Assembly: GCA_033032865.1 (NCBI GenBank)
Contig: JAWHQI010000170.1
Span: forward strand, 2,477,001 to 2,541,000
Direction: 5' to 3'
From: Dactylorhiza incarnata
Lineage: Eukaryota > Streptophyta > Magnoliopsida > Asparagales > Orchidaceae
Length of the DNA: 64,000 nt
How positions within the stretch are numbered: the stretch's first letter is position 1; each line of letters starts with the position of its first letter. Positions 43,180-54,979 of this stretch are shown here, one piece after another. The notes under the pieces are model-generated. The model did no database searches, was not told where the DNA came from, and was given only the letters and a program-made list of their open reading frames with translations. A program made the position numbers and the translations under genes.

Positions 43180-46100
43180 ACAGAAGAAGCCCAGGTAGCT
43201 TCTTAAATAGAAAAAGAAAAGAGAGAGAACCCATCCTGTAGTGGGCTAAAAACAGGAAACAAGAAAGAAGAAAAAGAACACCTGGACAGGTGATAAATAA
43301 CTAAAACATATTAAACTGTAAGAGCCCCCCTCAAGTTGGACTATGAATATTGTGTAGTCCAAACTTGGAAAGAAAAGCACGAAAAGGAGAAGGATGCAGA
43401 GCCTTTGTAAAGAAATCAGCAAGTTGAGCAGTAGAAGGGACTGAGAGCAGATGAATGATTCCCTTTGTAATCTTTTTGCGCACAACATGACAATCCAAGT
43501 CAATGTGCTTAGTCCTTTCATGAAAGTAGGATTATGAGCCAAATAAATTGCAGATTGGCTGTCACAATACACATTTGCAGGGACGGAAAAAGCAACATTT
43601 AAATCTGCTAAAAGATAATGAAGCCACTGAATTTCACAGGTAAGGGAGGCAAGGGCTCTGTATTCAGCTTCACAGGAAGAACGAGAGATAGTAGTTTGTT
43701 TCTTGGATTTCCAGGAAACAAGAGAAGATCCAATGAAAACGCAGTATCCTGTGACAAATCGTCTAGAATCAATACAGCAGGCCCAATCGGAATCAGCAAA
43801 ACTGGATATTTTAAGATTTGAAGAATTGGGAAAAAATAAACCAGTAGCAGGAGCTCCTTTGAGATAACGAAGAATTCTGAGTGCAGCTGAATAATGAACT
43901 TGCATTGGGTTGGAGACAACTGGCTAAGTTGCTGTACAGCAAAGCAGATGTCAGGGCGCGTTGTAGTAAGACACAAAAGTCGTCCAATAAGTCTTCGATA
44001 TGAAGCCGGATCTGTGTGAGGAACTCCTTGGAGAGCTTGAAGTTTAAGAGAAGGATCTATAGGAGTAGAGGATGGTTTAGCAGCAAGCAAACCGCTATCT
44101 GCTAAAAGCTCTAAGGCATATTTACGTTGATTAACAATTATGCCGGCCTGTGATCTTGAAATCTCCAAACCAAAAAAAAATCTTAATGTCCCAAGATCTT
44201 TAATTTTGAATTGTTGATGAAGAGATTGCTTGACAACTTGAAATTTTGAACTACAATTACAGGCTAAGACTATATCATCAACATAAACTAATATAGCCGT
44301 AAAGGAAGAAGCAGTAGATTTGATAAAGAGAGAATGATCAGCCGTTGATTGTTTATATCCAAGAAAATTAAGAGCAGTAGAAAGTTTGGAATACCAATTT
44401 TTACTAGCCTGTTTGAGTCCATAAATGGACTTCAACAACTTGCAAACAGGATTTGGTACAGTAGAAGGATATCCAGGAGGCAAATCCATAAAAACTTCTT
44501 CATGAAGATCTCCATGAATAAAAGCATTATTAACATCAAGTTGCTCTAACAACCATCCTTTGGCAGCAGCAATGGTGAGAAGAACACGGATAGTGGTTAT
44601 TTTAGCCACCGGAGAGTATGTCTCAAAATAATCCACACCTTCTATTTGAGTAAAACCTTTAGCAACTAAACGCGCTTTATGTCTCTCAATAGATCCATCT
44701 GCTAAAAACTGTCTTGTATACCCATTTACAACCAATAGATTTCTTGTTAATGGGAAGAGAAACCACTTGCCAGGTTTTATTTTGCTCAAGAGCAGAAATT
44801 TCAGTGGTCATAGCCTTATTCCAGCAATGTAATTTGGAAGCTTGAGCATAAGTTGTAGGATCAGTAGTAGAACTGATGTTAAGAAAAAAATTTCTGTATG
44901 GAGGAGAACAATGTGAATAGGAAAGAACAGAGGATAAAGGATGAGAAGGTGTTGTATTTTTGGAAATATATATGGAAGAATTAATCAAAGACTGCAGTGA
45001 TAATCTTGAAGATACGTGGGTTTCAAATGCAATCGACTTGAACGTCGAATAAGTAGAGAGTCAGTTGGAATAGGAATAGAAGAAGTAGTGGGTGTAGAAT
45101 TTAGAAGAGGATCAATGTAAGGAGGTAAATCTGTGTTCTGTGAAGGAATTCTATCAGAAATGGGAACAGAAACAGGGGGATTAGAAAAATCAAAAGGAGA
45201 GGGATAACAAGGGAGAGGAATCCCTTCTGAAGATGGCAAAGAGTCTGTTAAAATAGGTGACTTTGTGGTTGTTGAAAAAGGAAAAGTATCTTCATAAAAG
45301 GTGACATTGCGAGACATGAAAGTTTCTTTGGAATTAAGATCATAAAGAAGATAACCCTTAGTACCTCCTTTATATCCTAAAAACACAGCCTTACGAGCTC
45401 TGGGAGAAAATTTACTTTTGTTGGCATTGAGAGTGCTAGCATAAGCTAAACAACCAAAAACTCTAAGATGTTCATAAAGAGGAATTGTTTTGTAAAGTAA
45501 CTCATATGGTGTTTTATGTTGAAGCAAAGGAATGGGAATCCTATTTATAAGATGAATTGCATGAGTAACATCATAACACCACATTTGAGACGGAAGTTTG
45601 GCTTGAAAGAAAAGTGCCCGAGCAACATTCATGATGTGTTGATGTTTTCGATCAACAATGCTGTTTTGCTGAGGGGTTTCTACACAAGTAGTTTGATGAA
45701 TAATTCCCTTGCTTTGATAAAATTCATGCATTGAAAACTCCAAACCATTATCAGTTCTAATGATTTTAAGTTTAGAAGAAAATTGAGTTTCAATGAAGAC
45801 AATGAACTCCTTTAAATGCTGTCTGGTTTCACTCTTTGATTTCATCAAAATTAACCAGGTGAAACGAGAAAAATCATCTACAATAGTTAAGAAATAACGA
45901 TGACCATGAATAGAAAATGTAGAACAAGGCCCCCATATCTCAACATGTATCAAATCAAAGATATTGTGAGAAACTGAAGTACTAGAAGTATATGGTAATT
46001 TCTTTTGTCTAGCATAATGACAAACATCACAAGGAAAAGGAGTAGAAATTGTAATAGACGGCAAATGTTTAGACAAAAGTTTGAGAGTAGAAAAAGAAAT

Positions 46101-47590
46101 ATGCCCAAATCTATTGTGCCAAATAACAGAAGTAGTTTGCACAGAATTATGAGCACAGCAGGTCGTGGAAGCTAATTGTTAAGAAGCCAAGATGAAAAGA
46201 CCATCTTGTTGTTTAGCTAAACCAATCGTCCTGTTGGTGGGAATCTGTTTGATAGAACAAAGATTATTGTGAAAAACAAGAAAACAATTAAGACTTTGCA
46301 TGAGTTTAGTAGCTGAAATCAAGTTGACATGAAAAGAGGGAACATATAAAACATCCAAAAGAATGAGAGATGGAGTGAATTTGATATTCCTAGAAATGTT
46401 TGTTGTGGTATGAGAACCATCAGGCATAGTGATGTATATATGGGTGATGTGATGATAGGTAGTAAAATTTGCAAGGGTATATGTAATATGATCAATAGCT
46501 CCCGTATCAACAAGCCATTGAGAGCTATGTCTACCTGGATAGGCTGAACAGTATTCAGATAATTGGCTTGAATCATATTGGAGGTGGTGGTGTTGGAACT
46601 AGTTTGAATTAGATTGCTGGAACTGACTTTGTTTTGTTGAAGAAGAGCGAGGATACTGTGGTATTGTTCTTGAGTAAAAGAATTGTTGGAATCAGAATTA
46701 TTTTGAACTGGTTCATTCAAAAATTCTCCCGTAGTCGTATTGTTAATACTCTTATCTGTTTTGTTCCTATAACCAGGAGGAAATCCATGAAGAAAGTAGC
46801 AAGAATTGATTCGTTTTCCCACAATGAGTGCAAAGTCTGCTTCCTCGCCCATTTCCGGTATAATTCTTGTTTCCTCGACCTCTTCCCCGACCAGAAAACT
46901 GTTTATGATTCCAATTAGAGGTAAAGGAGGATTTATCAACATTTGCAGCAAAGGTTTGCACATCTGATGGAGGGGTAGACAAAACTGGATGGAATTGTCG
47001 TTCTTGTTGAAGAATGAGAGAAAAAGCTTTATTGACTGTAGGTAAAGGATCAAGAAGCATGATCTGAGATCGAACGGAAGAGAATAGTTCATTGAGACCT
47101 TTCAGGAAACAAATCAAATAATCTTGATCACGATAAGTTCGTATTCTTTGAACTGCTCCACAAGAACAAGGGATCGAACATTGACCAGAAGGCAAGGGTT
47201 TGAACATTTCTAATTCATCCCATAAACCTTTTAATTTGGTGAAATATTCAGAAACAGAAGAATCGCCTTTGCCGATGATGGTAAATGTCTTCTTGAAGAT
47301 CCGAAATATGAAAAATCTCCCTGAGAAAAACGATCTTTGAGATCCTTCCAAACCTCAAAAGCATTGTCGATCCAAAGAATGGATTGTAAAATGTCGGTAG
47401 TAATAGATTTATGAAGTCAGGAGAGGACCATGGTATTACACCGTTCCTACGGAGAATAAAGATCAGTATGAAGAGGCGGTTGAATGCTGCCATCAACAAA
47501 TCGAAGCTTGTTCTTGGAAATAAGAACAACTTTCATGGCACGAGCAGTATGATATGGAACGAGCAGCATGCATAGTAGGAGGGAGGGAGG
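43180..47590 (-). mobile_element. Copia-F: 5'-truncated antisense Copia
   Basis: Minus-strand Copia with a purine tract (TTGAGGGGGG, 43326-43335 region) after the stop and a probable 3' LTR at about 43180-43325 (ends TTACAG...CTGTAA, TATTTAAG-type TATA). Only one LTR is seen. The gag N-terminus runs out near 47550-47590, and no 5' LTR or PBS is found, so the 5' end is missing. The left end lies about 180 bp from WDR3 exon 7. Confidence 0.75.
43330..47545 (-). pseudogene. Copia-F gag-pol
   Basis: From right to left on the minus strand: gag (KVVLISKNKLRFVDGSIQPP, then LKGLWDELEMF), a knuckle remnant, GAG-pre-integrase (WHNRFGHISFSTLKLLSKHL, CDVCHYARQKK), integrase (44985-46142), RT with YVDDIVLA (43900-44789), and RNase H (FADSDWACCIDSRRF, SSCEAEYRALA, YCDSQSAIYLAHNP, 43600-43905). 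It is broken by a stop in gag, frameshifts near 47250-47350, 46430-46560 and 43905, and one late in RNase H. The integrase catalytic positions read HVEIWGP, RTDNG and VDRKHQ where the family has Asp, Asp and Glu, so the triad is altered at two positions. Confidence 0.85.
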
Positions 47591-47680
47591 GGAACCTCTC
47601 TCTGTTCTCAGTTTTCTCCTTTAAGTTAACACTCTTTGCAGTTTATCCTCTCTAGTTCTCTCTCTGATTTCCATCGTAAG

Positions 47681-47864
47681 TGTAGAAAAGAGCGGAACCT
47701 TGTATATATTTTCTCAAGTATCAAATACAATATATGAATACATATATATAGGAGGGAGAAAGAGAGAGGAGTCTCTTATACACGTTGTGGGACTAAGGCT
47801 GAGAGAGAAAAAATAAGAAACTAAATGGGCCCATAAATGACCCTTTACATGGACTTTTCTAACA
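47681..47864 (-). repeat. Copia-B 3' LTR
   Basis: 184 bp. It carries a 12-bp segment (near 47830-47841, CCATAAATGACC) absent from the 5' LTR and a few substitutions. Confidence 0.9.
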
Positions 47865-50800
47865 CTCCCCCGCAAGATGGAGCGTACAAGTCGTAGGCAC
47901 CCAGCTTGGACAGACACTGATAAAACTGAGTACTTGGAATGGCCTTGGTGAGAATGTCAGCAACTTGGTCAGTACCCGGAACATGCTTTAATTCTAGCTT
48001 CTTCATTTGAACTTTCTCCCGGATGAAGTGACAGTCCACTTTAATGTGTTTCGGTCTTTTATGGAAAATCGGGTTCTTGGCTATGTGTATAGCGGCTTCA
48101 CTGTCACATAGTAAGATAGCTGATGAGAGAAGTTTTATTCCTAGATCAGCGAGGAGACTTTCAAGCCATGTGAGCTCAGAGACAACTGATGTCATCAAAC
48201 GGTACCCCGCTTCAGCTGAAGATCGAGCAACCACAACTTGTTTCTTACTACGCCAGGTAACAAGGTGACCTCCAAAGCATGGTTACAGGATCGCGATCCG
48301 GATCTTACCAAGGATCTAAATTGGCACATCTACGGTTGGGATCGCGATCCGGATCTTAGGATCTTTAGGATCGCGATCCCGACCCGATTCTACCGGTTCG
48401 GCCAAAAGGAACTAAAACATGTCCAACCCTATCCTGACCACATTCAATCGGTCCAACGCCCATAACCCATTGCTTAACCTTATCCCAATCCCGCCCCCAT
48501 ACCCCATCACATAATCATATCATGTTGTTTTACCGTATCCCAAGTGTCGATTGCCGACTGCAAATGAAGGCCAAGAGCGACGTCTTCGGTCGCTTCCAGT
48601 CCAGACAATGTCTTCCTTTTTATTCCTTACCAGGTTCCATTTCAAGTGGTGTCAGTGTCTTAACTTATATTTCTGCGTATGAGCAGTCAAGTGGTTGGTA
48701 ATGCAGTGTCTTCCTGCTTCTTACTTTTAGGCCGACGTCTTCTCTTCCTTTCTAACGTACGAGCAATCTAGCGGTTAGAAATCCAATATACGAGCATTTC
48801 AAGCTTCCTGCATCCAGCGTACGAGCTCAATTTAAGTCTACTAACAATAAAACAAATCTAGTGTCTTCCTGCTTTTAGGCTTCCACCAATCCATCAGTCC
48901 ATATTTATTTTTATTGTTAGTAGACATTGGGTGTCCTACATGAAACTGAAAGTGAACTTAGTATGATATTATCTTTTTGATTTAATTATTAAAAAATTAA
49001 TATAATTATTCAAAAAAAATTAATATAATTATTCACATACTGCTCAATTTATTGATTTTTTGTTAATTGAGCATGTAATTGGATGATACAAATTCAATTT
49101 TATATTTTTAGTCTTAATTTATGAATGTTGTAGGATCTTGCGATCCTCGATCCGATCCTACGATCTGATCCGATCCAACCTCGAAACGATCTCACCTAGG
49201 AGCTCAATCCTAACAACCTTGCTCCAAAGTAGGTACAAAATTCACTTGTGGACCGCCGATCATCCAGGGAACCAACATAATCTGCATCAGAATACACAAC
49301 CAAAGTTGGAATAGAAGACGAGGTTTTGTAAACCAGTCCTTGATCAGGGGCTATTTTTAGATATCTTAGTATGCGTTCGACGGCCTGAAGATGAGACATT
49401 CGAGGGGAATGCATAAACCGACTGACAACCCCAACAACAAAGGATATATCTGGTCTTGTGACCGTTAGATAAATCAGTTTTCCAACAAGTCGTCGATAAT
49501 ATTCTGGATTTAGAAGAGAAAGATCATCATCAAAGGCATGTGCACACAACTTGTGATTGACATCTATAGGGGTGTTAATCGGCTTGCATCCAGAGTAGCC
49601 AGCATCCTGAAGAAGATCAAGACAATACTTCCGTTGAGAGAAGACAAGTCCATCAGGACATCTCGCGATCTCAAGACCAAGGAAGTATCGAAGGTTCCCC
49701 AGATCTTTTGTTTGAAAAATGGAACTAAAGTTTTGTTTGACCGCTTGTATTCCTCTTGAATCATCTCCAGTATTAGGATGTCATCAACATATACCAACAG
49801 AAGAACCGTTCCCGTTGTCCGCTGTCGAGTGAACAGAGAGAAGTCCGTCGAGCCCTGTGTAAAGCCAACTTCCCGCACAACCTTACTGAACTTGTCAAAC
49901 CATGCCCGAGGGGATTATTTGAGACCATAGATTGACTTCTTAAGGTGACACACTCGGGACTCCCCCGTGATCTCAAACCCAGGAGGCTGTTGCATGTAGA
50001 CTGTTTCTTGTAGGTCATAATTTAGAAAAACATTCTTGATATCAAGTTGATGTAAGGGTCATTGGCGATGAACAACCACGGAGAGGACACGAACTGTGTT
50101 GAGTTTGGCCACTGGAGAGAATGCTTCCTCATAATCGAGACCTTGTTGTTGAGTAAAACCACGAACCACCAGTCGGGCTTTCAGACGGTCAATTGTCCCA
50201 TCAGGAGCATGCTTGATGACAAAGACCCATTTACACCCAACAGGAGTCTGGTCTGGAGGGAGATGGACCAGGTCCCATATCTGATTAGCCCAGAGGGCTG
50301 CCATTTCTTCTTCCATGGCTGCCCGACAGCCTGGATGTTGGAGAGCCTCCTGCACAGAGTTAAGTACAGAAATAGAAGATAATTAAGTAGCAAATGTTTG
50401 TAGCTGTGGGGAGAGACGATGTAAGGATACATAGTTCTCCAAGGGATGAGCGGTGGAGGCTGGTGCCGGATCAGCAGAGCGCAGAGTGTTAGAGGTCGAA
50501 GCCGACTGCATTGGGGCAACAGAGCGAGGAGGGCGACGGGTGTAGACACGGATAAGAGGTGATTTGTGTAGAGCAGGAATCGAGTCAGGGAGGATTAGTG
50601 GTAGAGGCGTGGTAACGGGAATGACAGGTCGAGGGAAGGATTGTGGTGGAAGAGGTGTGGTTGGGGTGGAGAAGAAAGGTTCGTCCTCCCTAAAGGTAAC
50701 ATCAGCAGAAACGATCACTTTACGGGCAGCAAGAAAGTAGCAGACGTAGCTTTCTGAGTACGTGAATAGCCAACAAACATGTGTTTGGCTGCCCGGGGAG

Positions 50801-52927
50801 CCAACTTGTCCGTGGACGGACCCAGTAGGTGAACGTAGTAGGTACAACCAAATATGCGGGGTGTGAGAGAGAATGCCGGAGTGGAGGGGAAAAGGAGGCT
50901 AAACGGAGTAGCATTCTGGAGGACGGAGGAAGGTAGGCGGTTAATGAGATAACATGTCGTGGACAACACAAAGTTCCAATAGACTTTGGGTACCTGCATG
51001 TGAATTATGAGAGAGCGAGCAACATCGAGCAGATGTTTATTTTTACGTTCGGCAACGCCGTTTTGTTGGGGGGTATAGACACACGACGTCTGGTGAATGA
51101 TCCCAAAGTCAGAGCAGAGAGTAACAAATTCATGGCTAGTGTATTCGCGCACATTATCTATCTTGAGAGTTTTTATGTTTTCAGAAAACTGCGTGCGAAT
51201 CTCAAGAACGAAAGCCCGAAATATACGGGGAAGCTCGGAACGATCACGAAGTAAATACAACCATGTTGTGCCAGAATAGTCATCTATAAAGGTAATAAAA
51301 TAACGATAACTAGAGATACTAATAATTTTATACGGGCCCCAAACATCGAAATGAACTAAAATAAAAGGAGCCGAGCTCCGAGTACAATGAGAAGGAAAAG
51401 GGGAACAATGTTGTTTCCCCAAAATACATGAGTCACACTTAAAAGCAGGAAGAGAGATATCTGGAAGAGCCTTCTGAAGAACTGGAAGAGGGGCACGCCC
51501 AAGACGCTGATGTCACTCAACGGAGGAGACTGAGGAGAGGGTAGCAGGAGAAACATCAAGAAGATAGAGCCTGTTTTGCAATCGTCCCTTACCAATGATA
51601 CTCTGCGTCCATCGATCCTGCATCAGAAAAGAAGTGGGGGTGAATGTTACTGAGCAATTTAAATCGGCAGTGTGGCGACTGACGGAAAGTAAATTAAACG
51701 GGGAGCCCGGACATGAAGAGCCGAGCGGAGAGAGAGAGAAATTGAGGAAGATATTAGCAGAGCCGGAGACAGGAACGGTGTCGCCATTGGCCACTGTGAT
51801 ACACTTAGGATGCGAAGAATCCAAGTATTGATATAGCTTTAGCGAGGTGATATGGTGAGTAGCACCTGAGTCCACTATCTAGCGTGGACTAGTGGAGAGA
51901 CAAGCGATACCTTCATTGGAGATGGAGGCAACAGATGCAATGGAGGCAGGCGGGCGGCTGAGCATGTCGTGGAGTTGTTGGAGCTGGAGGCGGACTTCTT
52001 CAAGATCAGCACGAGTGGAAGAAGGACTGTCTGCAGCAACAGAAGCAGTCGAACGAGGAAGACCATGTTTGCGGTAGCAAGTTGCCTCAAGGTGTCCATC
52101 CCTACCACATAAGGAACACTTAGGACGTGGCCGACCACCGCGCCCCCTTCCCCGAGACCCCTTCCCCGAGACCCTGACCGTCCTCCACGAGCAGGAGGAG
52201 GGAGAGATAGTAATGACGCAAAAGATTGTTGAAGGAGGGCCGGTGAGGGAGGTCCAGTATTATCAGGAGGTGGTGATACCTTTAGCAATGGAGCACACGT
52301 CAGAGAGTGAGAGAATAGTAGCAGACGAGAGGATCTGAGTTCGAATGCTCTGAAGATGAGGCGGGACACGAGCCATCATCATGGCAATACAAACGGCTTC
52401 CTTCTGATCACATTGGACAGCGAGATCCATAGTAGCGGGCTGATGTCGAATCCAGGCTTCAGCCAGTGTCTTAGCCTAAGCAACAAATGAGGTCAAGTCG
52501 GCAGCACCACCAGTGTCAAGAGTCTAAAGATCCGTGATGATGTCATATAGGTGCTGGAGACTGTCCTTGCTGGAGTAGAGAGAATGGAGTTCATCCACAT
52601 TGCCTTGGCCGTCTTGTGATACATGGCCATGCGGTAGGGTTCGCCATCAAGGGAATTGAGAAGCCAAGTCTGAACACGACCATCGTTACGTAGCCAGTCA
52701 TCAGTAGGATCAGAAGGAGGCTCTTTAGTGAGATAAGACAGAAGTCCCTTGAACTGAAGAACCCGTCTGACAAAGTGCACCCATTCGACGAAGTTTTTCT
52801 TCCCGGACAAGGAGATGGTTGTGATTCTTAGCTCGTCGCGCAGTTCAGGAGTGGGAGGCAAGCGGCCTGTAGGAGAGAAGGCGGTTTTCCCATCGGGATG
52901 CTCAGAGGGATCACTGGAGGATCCCAT
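47865..52927 (-). pseudogene. Copia-B gag-pol (main copy)
   Basis: From ATG 52927 (minus; MGSSSDPSEH): gag with LSGKKNFVEWVHFVRRVLQF, knuckle CSLCGRDGHLEATC (about 52075-52120), protease VDSGATHHITSL (51840-51875), pre-integrase and integrase (HFDVWGP, KIDNVREY, NGVAERKNKHLL; 50715-51422), RT (50355-49564; LLVYVDDILI) and RNase H split by the hAT-like element (49549-49230, then 48269-47870 with RSSAEAGYRLM, LLCDSEAAIHIAKNP, ADILTKAIP). Breaks include a stop at 51879-51881 just before the protease motif, stops and frameshifts in gag (near 52369-52493), RT (near 49878-50059) and integrase (near 50750). Confidence 0.87.
48278..49221. mobile_element. hAT-like element in Copia-B RNase H
   Basis: 944 bp between perfect 8-bp duplications CTCCAAAG (48270-48277 and 49222-49229). 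The ends are imperfect inverted repeats, CATGGTTACAGGATCG on the left and, reverse-complemented, CAAGGTTGTTAGGATTG on the right. The left 100 bp carries the palindrome GGATCGCGATCC repeatedly, and the right end carries GATCCGATCC-type motifs. No transposase frame is present, so it is non-autonomous. It cuts the RNase H frame of Copia-B and is therefore younger than it. Confidence 0.88.
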
Positions 52928-53910
52928 TTGGATTTGGTGTCTGGAGCAGAGAGATCGGCAAGACAGCTAGAGACCGTTGGTAGCTGCTAGTGAGGAGGCC
53001 GTTGGAAAGGAGGCTGCAAGAGGGTAGGCCGCTGGACAAGAGGAGGCCGCTGGAAGGAGGCTGCACGATCTCAGAGAGCCGCTGGGAGGAGGAGACAGAC
53101 AGCTGGAAGTAGGGCCGCTGGGAGCACGACAGACCGCTGGGAGGAGGACGCTGGGAGAAGGCAGACCGCTGGAAGGAGGGAGAGATAGTAATGGCGCAGG
53201 AGATTGTTGAAGGAGGGCCGGTGAGGGAGGCCCAGTATTATCAGGAGGTGGTGATACCTTTAGCAGCATGGAGCACATGTCAGAGAGTGAGGGAATAGTA
53301 GCAGACGAGAGGATCTGAGCTCGAATGTTCTGAAGATGAGGCGGGACACGAGCCATCATCATGGCAATACAAACGGCTTCCTTCTGATCACATTGGGCAG
53401 CGAGATCCGTAGTAGCGGGCTGATGTCGGATCCAGACTTCATCCAGTGTCTTAGCCTGAGCAACAAATGAGGTCAAGTCGGCAGCACCACCAGTGTCAAG
53501 AGTCTGAAGATCCGTGATGATGTCATATAGGTGTTGGAGACTGTCCTTGCCGGAGTAGAGAGAATGGAGTTCATCCCACATTGCCTTGGCCATCTCGTGA
53601 TACATGACCATGCGGTAGGGTTCGCCATCAAGGGAGTTGAGAAGCCAAGTCTGAACACGACCATCGTTACGTAGCCAGTCATCAGTAGGATCAGAAGGGG
53701 GCTCTTTAGTGAGATAAGACAGAAGTCCCTTGGACTGAAGAACCCGTCTGACAGAGTGCACCCATTCAACGAAGTTTTTCTTCTCGGAAAGGGAGATGGT
53801 GGTGATTCTTAGCTCGTCGCGCAGTTCAGGAGTGGGAGGCAAGCGGCCTGCAGGAGAGGAGGCGGCCTGCCCATCGGGATGCTCAGAGGGATCACTCGAG
53901 GAACCCATTT
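52198..53910 (-). repeat. Tandem duplication (about 980 bp) of Copia-B gag and leader
   Basis: The block from AGAGATAGTAATG (52203 and again 53181, 978 bp apart) to the gag ATG (52927 and 53908) and on into the leader occurs twice in direct orientation with high identity. The copy nearer the 5' LTR (53908 to about 53180) keeps the first 240 or so codons of gag and then runs into duplicated leader sequence, giving a 313-residue frame without the knuckle. Confidence 0.88.
52967..53908 (-). pseudogene. Copia-B truncated gag (upstream duplicate)
   Basis: An open 313-codon frame from ATG 53908. It matches the gag of the main copy over about 240 residues (LSEKKNFVEWVHSVRRVLQS, WLLNSLDGEPYRMVMY, HIRTQILSS-like region), and unlike the main copy has no internal stop there. 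The last 70 residues are translated leader (proline/serine-rich) with no family similarity. As the first ATG after the 5' LTR it would be translated before the main copy. Confidence 0.82.
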
Positions 53911-54666
53911 GGATTTGGTGGCTGGAGCAGAGAGATCGGCAAGGCAGCTAGAGACCGCTGGTAGCTGCTAGTGAGGAGGTCGTTGGAGAGGAGGCTGTAG
54001 GAGGGTAGGCCGCTGGACAAGAGGAGGCCGCTGGAAGGAGGCCGCACGATCTCAGGGAGCCACTAGGAGGAGGAGACAGACCTCTGGGAGTAGGGCCACT
54101 GGGAGGGGGCCCACTGGGGGCACGACAGACCGCTGGGAGGAGGCCGCTGGGAGAAGGCAGACCGCTGGGAGGAGGAGGCAGACCGCTGGGAAGTGGTCCA
54201 CTGGGAGCCCTGCAGATCGCTGGGAGGAGGTCGCGGGGAGAAGGCAGACCACTGGGAGGAGTCGCTAGAGGAGGCCGCTGGAGGGGAGCTCGGCAGAGGG
54301 AGCAGCGAGCAGCGGGAGCGGCGAGCAGCGCGGGGTGAGACCAGCAGATGGAGATAGAGAATGGGAGGAGTTCAGCACGATCTCAGGGTTCTCGACAGAG
54401 GGAGCAGCGAGCGGGAGGAGAGACCGTAGAGGGAGATAACGATCAGGAAGAGAGGGGCCCACTTGTCAGAAGGGAGGAGGCTATAAGAGAGCCGATAAAC
54501 AGACCAAGCGGGACGGAGGAGGGAGGAGCAGCAAGGTTCGCAGGGGGGTGCGGTCAAGGGAATGGGAGACCGTCGGCTGAATGTGCTCGCAGGGGGAGCT
54601 CGTAGGAGGAGACTGGTGGTCAAAAAATTGGGAGACCGTAGGTTCGGACCGAAGGCTCTGATACCA
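53911..54666 (-). other. Copia-B leader and primer-binding site
   Basis: Leader with many imperfect copies of GACCGCTGGGAGGAGG (about 53940-54300), then unique sequence and the PBS at 54656-54666. No coding content. Confidence 0.75.
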
Positions 54667-54838
54667 TGTAGAAAAGAGCGGAACCTTGTATATATTTTCT
54701 CAAGTATCAAATACAATGTATGAATACATATATATAGGAGGGAGAAAGAGAGAGGAGTCTCTTATACACGGTGTGGGACTAAAGCTGAGAGAGAAAAAAT
54801 AAGAAACTAAATGGGCCTTTACATGGACTTTTCTAACA
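54667..54838 (-). repeat. Copia-B 5' LTR
   Basis: 172-bp LTR adjacent to the PBS and followed by the GTAAG duplication. It shares the TATATATAGGAGGGAG segment with the 3' copy, which may hold the TATA box. Confidence 0.9.
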
Positions 54839-54979
54839 GTAAGAAACCACAATGATCCATATGGATAAAGAAAAGCAATTCATTCGATCCGATCCTCCAC
54901 CGGCTCGTGACGAGATCAATATGTTGGAACATAATCACATTGTATTATAGTCAATTGTCATGTCAGTTTCAAAAGACTA

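Larger units (their letters stand above)
47681..54838 (-). mobile_element. Copia-B: antisense Copia with hAT insertion and gag duplication
   Basis: Flanked by the perfect duplication GTAAG (47676-47680 and 54839-54843). The LTRs are 184 and 172 bp with TGTAGAAAAG...TTCTAACA ends, the PBS TGGTATCAGAG (minus) is at 54656-54666, and a purine tract GCGGGGGAG sits before the 3' LTR. Length 7,158 bp, of which 944 bp is a hAT-like insertion and about 980 bp a tandem duplication of gag and leader. The coding frame has many breaks. Confidence 0.92.
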
